DNA of 64,000 nucleotides from Pseudomonas abyssi (GTDB lineage: Bacteria > Pseudomonadota > Gammaproteobacteria > Pseudomonadales > Pseudomonadaceae), in assembly GCF_002307495.1 (NCBI RefSeq), contig NZ_NTMR01000026.1, positions 1 through 64,000 on the forward strand. Direction: 5' to 3'. The first letter of the stretch is position 1, and the number at the start of each line of letters is the position of its first letter. Made by a program: the position numbers and the translations under genes. The notes beneath the pieces are model-generated. The model saw only the letters and a program-made list of their open reading frames with translations, did no database searches and was not told the DNA's origin. This document shows positions 60,189 through 64,000 of this stretch, in pieces.

Positions 60189-61071
60189 GAGCGTCCGCCT
60201 CGACCAACCGCGCCGCGGCGCACTGCTGCTGGCCCTTTCCGGGCTGCTGTTCGCCATCATGGGCGTGCTCATTCGCGAGGTCTCGACCGGCGTCAACAAC
60301 GAGACGGTGGTTTTTGCCCGCAACCTGATTGGCGTTTTCTACTTTCTGCCGCTGATGCTGATCCGAGGCATTGCCCCGTTCCGCACCCGGCGCCTGGGCA
60401 GCCACTTTCTGCGCACCTTTTACGGCCTGGGTGCGATGTACTGCTTCTTCTACGCGATTGCCCACCTGCCGCTGGCAGATGCCATGGTGTTTACCTATGC
60501 CGCGCCGGTATTCACACCCGTGCTGGCCTGGTGGTGGCTGAAGGAAAGCCTGACCGGACGCATGATGCTGTCCGTCGCCATTGGCTTTGTCGGTGTCATT
60601 CTGGTCGCCAAACCCACCGGCGCCCTGTTTGACCCAAAAGCGCTGGCGGGTGTCGCTGCCAGCCTGCTCGCCGCCTGCGCCTTCGTATCGATTCGCGCCA
60701 TGAGCGACAGCGAGCCGGCGACCCGCATCGTCTTCTACTTTGCCAGTTTCTCCACGCTGCTCTCGGCCATTCCGCTGCTATGGGCCTATCAGCCGCTGAC
60801 GCTGCCGCAACTCGGCCTGCTGACTGCAATCGGCATTGTGGCTACCACCAGCCAACTGGTGATGTCCCGGGCCTATGCCCTGGCTCCGCCGGGCAAAATT
60901 GGCCCGCTGAGCTATCTCGCCATTGTCTTTTCCGGCGCCTTCGCCTGGGTCTTGTGGGACGAACTGCCGGGCTGGTCCTCCTGGCTGGGCGCCGGACTGA
61001 TTTTTGCCGCCAGTCTGCTCAGCCTGTATCTGCCGGCAAAGCCGGGCAAAACGCCGCGCGCTGGTGTATGA
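60181..61071 (+). CDS. DMT superfamily (EamA) transporter
   Basis: A 296-residue inner-membrane protein with ten helices in two EamA repeats: GALLLALSGLLFAIMGVLIRE with the HLPLADAMVFTYAAPVFTPVLAWWWLKE repeat end, and the second at SRAYALAPPGKIGPLSYLAIVFSGAFAWVLWDE. Such proteins export amino acids or metabolites. The start is GTG 60181, inside the end of hflD (8 bp overlap); a frame upstream is open but lacks similarity. In other pseudomonads hflD and purB are usually adjacent, so the gene is an insertion between them. Substrate unknown. Confidence 0.85.
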   Translation: MVESVRLDQPRRGALLLALSGLLFAIMGVLIREVSTGVNNETVVFARNLIGVFYFLPLMLIRGIAPFRTRRLGSHFLRTFYGLGAMYCFFYAIAHLPLADAMVFTYAAPVFTPVLAWWWLKESLTGRMMLSVAIGFVGVILVAKPTGALFDPKALAGVAASLLAACAFVSIRAMSDSEPATRIVFYFASFSTLLSAIPLLWAYQPLTLPQLGLLTAIGIVATTSQLVMSRAYALAPPGKIGPLSYLAIVFSGAFAWVLWDELPGWSSWLGAGLIFAASLLSLYLPAKPGKTPRAGV

Positions 61072-62478
<1,407 letters not shown>

Positions 62479-62509
62479 CCCACGCCGGCCAACGCCGCCA
62501 CCCTGCCCC

Positions 62510-62536
62510 ACAGCGCCCGGATCTGCCGGGCGCTGT
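62510..62536 (+). terminator. GC-rich hairpin after purB
   Basis: ACAGCGCCCGG (62510-62520) pairs with CCGGGCGCTGT (62526-62536) around ATCTG. It lies 31 bp after the purB stop and 19 bp before roxA. The following bases (CCATTCTGG) hold no T-run, so it may only weaken transcription into roxA. Confidence 0.5.
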
Positions 62537-62555
62537 CCATTCTGGAGCCAGAAAG

Positions 62556-63728
62556 ATGACCATTGAATTCGACTCGCTGTTTGGTGATATCGGTGTCGAT
62601 CGCTTCCTCGCCGAATACTGGCAGCGCAAACCGCTGCTGATTCGTCAGGCCATTCCCGGTTTCGAAAGCCCGATTGAGCCCAACGAGCTGGCCGGCCTGT
62701 CGCTCGAAGAAGAAGTCGAGTCACGCATTATTCTCAAAGAGGGCTCGCACCCCTGGGAGCTGCGCCAAGGACCCTTCCCGGACGACACCTACCAGCAACT
62801 CCCTGAGCGTGACTGGACGCTGCTGGTGCAGGCAGTCGACCAGTTTGTGCCCGAAGTCGCCGACCTGTTGGCTCAGTTCCGTTTTCTGCCCAGCTGGCGC
62901 GTGGACGACATCATGATCAGCTACGCCACACCCGGCGGCGGCGTTGGCCCGCACTATGACAACTACGACGTGTTTCTGCTGCAGGGCCACGGTAAGCGCC
63001 GCTGGCGCATCGGCCAGCAGTGCAGCGAGGACAGCCCGCTGCTGGAGAACCCGGACCTGCGCATCCTGGCTGAATTCGACTGCCAGGATGAGCGGGTACT
63101 GGAGCCCGGCGACATGCTGTACATCCCGCCGGGTGTCGCCCACGACGGTGTCGCCGAAACCGACTGCATGACCTACTCCATCGGCTTTCGCGCCCCCAGT
63201 CACGCCGAGATACTGGTCCATTTCACCGACTATCTGGCTCACCACCTGAGTGACGATCAGCGCTACGGCGATGCCGGTGTCAACCGTCCGTCGGATCCTG
63301 CAGCCATTGATCCTGCAGCAATAGACCGCCTGCAACAAAGCGTCCTGCGCCTGGTCTCAGACAAGGAGGCATTGGCAACCTGGTTTGGCCGCCACATGAC
63401 CGAAGCCAAGTATCCGGAGCTGGCACAGGCCTACGCCGGTGAACCGGAGCCGCTGGCGGATTTGCTCAATGCCGGCATTGGCCTCGAACCCAACCCGGCG
63501 GTGCGCCTGGCGTACTGGGAAGCGGCAGATGGCAGCTTGCGGTTATTTGCCAACGGCGAGCACTGCGCGGTAGGTCCGGCCCTGCTGCCGCTGGTTCAGC
63601 TAATCTGTAACCAACGCTACCTGCCAGCCGAACTGCTGCTTGGCTGGACACAGGAAGAGGACGCCCAGCAATTACTGGAACAGCTGGTCGCGAAAGGCTT
63701 TTTGTTAATGGAGAGACAGGATGAATGA
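62556..63728 (+). CDS. roxA: 50S ribosomal protein uL16 3-hydroxylase (cupin oxygenase)
   Basis: A 390-residue Fe(II)/2-oxoglutarate oxygenase of the YcfD/RoxA type, which hydroxylates Arg81 of ribosomal protein uL16. The JmjC/cupin iron ligands are His133 and Asp135 in GPHYDNYDVFLLQG and His196 in PGVAHDGVAET. Dimerisation and winged-helix regions follow in the C-terminal half. It is read after purB, with GGAG upstream. The stop overlaps the next start (ATGAATGA). Confidence 0.93.
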   Translation: MTIEFDSLFGDIGVDRFLAEYWQRKPLLIRQAIPGFESPIEPNELAGLSLEEEVESRIILKEGSHPWELRQGPFPDDTYQQLPERDWTLLVQAVDQFVPEVADLLAQFRFLPSWRVDDIMISYATPGGGVGPHYDNYDVFLLQGHGKRRWRIGQQCSEDSPLLENPDLRILAEFDCQDERVLEPGDMLYIPPGVAHDGVAETDCMTYSIGFRAPSHAEILVHFTDYLAHHLSDDQRYGDAGVNRPSDPAAIDPAAIDRLQQSVLRLVSDKEALATWFGRHMTEAKYPELAQAYAGEPEPLADLLNAGIGLEPNPAVRLAYWEAADGSLRLFANGEHCAVGPALLPLVQLICNQRYLPAELLLGWTQEEDAQQLLEQLVAKGFLLMERQDE

Positions 63729-64000
63729 CGTCTTTGTTACCACTGCCGACTGGCGCACAGGCAAAGCCCTGCGCGACATACGTCAGCGGGTATTCATTGA
63801 CGAACAACAGGTTCCCGAGGACCTGGAGTGGGACGCGCTGGATGAAACAGCCACCCACTTCCTTCTGTATCGAGCAGAGCAGCCGGTCGGCACCGGCCGC
63901 CTGCTCGCCGACGGCCACATCGGCCGAATCGCCATCCTTCCAGAGCATCGCGGCGCCGGGCTGGGCGACCAGTTGATGCGCGCCATCATCGAGCACGCCC
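63721..64000 (+). CDS. GNAT family N-acetyltransferase (cut by window end)
   Basis: Only 93 residues are visible: MNDVFVTTADWRTGKALRD, then IRQRVFIDEQQVPEDLEWDALDETATHFLL and the acetyl-CoA motif RIAILPEHRGAGLGDQLMRAIIEHA. This is the ElaA/YjcF-type GNAT pattern, with unknown substrate. The start overlaps the roxA stop by 8 bp, so the genes are coupled. Confidence 0.85.
   Translation, partial: MNDVFVTTADWRTGKALRDIRQRVFIDEQQVPEDLEWDALDETATHFLLYRAEQPVGTGRLLADGHIGRIAILPEHRGAGLGDQLMRAIIEHA

Overview
The window looks like a piece of a Pseudomonas-type chromosome (Gammaproteobacteria, Pseudomonadaceae, possibly a marine or Halopseudomonas-like lineage). The evidence is the run clpA-clpS-cspD-icd-nudJ-mnmA-hflD-purB-roxA, the cyoABCDE operon, the four-gene imelysin/iron operon known from P. 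aeruginosa PA4370-PA4373, tamAB and high GC. No taxonomic search was possible.

Region 1-5001 is mobile DNA, poorer in GC than the rest. It holds the 3' part of an IS66-family element, a second IS66 end remnant, a tyrosine recombinase, about 800 bp of hairpin-rich non-coding DNA, and a P4-type integrase. The region ends at a 57-bp 3' half of tRNA-Leu(UAA), which marks an island/chromosome junction.

From 5002 rightwards the DNA looks like core chromosome. 5.2-11.3 kb: a 58-residue membrane protein, a MASE2-like diguanylate cyclase with a hairpin directly before its start, UDP-glucose dehydrogenase, glutathione reductase, a TRIC/UPF0126 membrane protein, a PCu(A)C copper chaperone and a PilZ protein. 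11.3-16.5 kb: an iron-responsive operon (imelysin lipoprotein, di-heme DUF1111 protein, second imelysin, DUF1513 protein) behind a Fur-like box. 16.5-17.6 kb: dodecin, and RibH2-type lumazine synthase under an FMN riboswitch, both flavin-related. 17.7-25.6 kb: a FlxA-like coiled coil, an MFS pump, 3-hydroxyacyl-CoA dehydrogenase, a Baeyer-Villiger-type monooxygenase, a TPP-riboswitch-controlled sodium symporter, a PAS-GGDEF cyclase and a hexose-6-phosphate mutarotase.

25.8-34.6 kb is respiratory: an eight-heme cytochrome c fused to TPRs and overlapping a GNAT gene, a group II truncated haemoglobin, and cyoABCDE with a terminator. 34.6-46.2 kb is accessory: an epoxide-hydrolase-like enzyme, a DUF1090 protein, a PACE efflux pump divergent from a LysR regulator, a periplasmic binding protein, a GGDEF-EAL gene split by one in-frame TAG, a VolA-like lipase lipoprotein and a CHASE hybrid histidine kinase.

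46.2 kb to the end is housekeeping: tpx, tamA-tamB, xthA, clpA, clpS, cspD, icd (with two TGTAG-N5-CTACA palindromes upstream), nudJ-mnmA-hflD-DMT transporter, purB, roxA and a GNAT gene cut by the window end. Four c-di-GMP proteins (three GGDEF proteins and a PilZ protein) lie within 41 kb. Long ORFs antisense to the GC-rich genes were treated as shadows. I see no rRNA, no intact tRNA and no CRISPR array.
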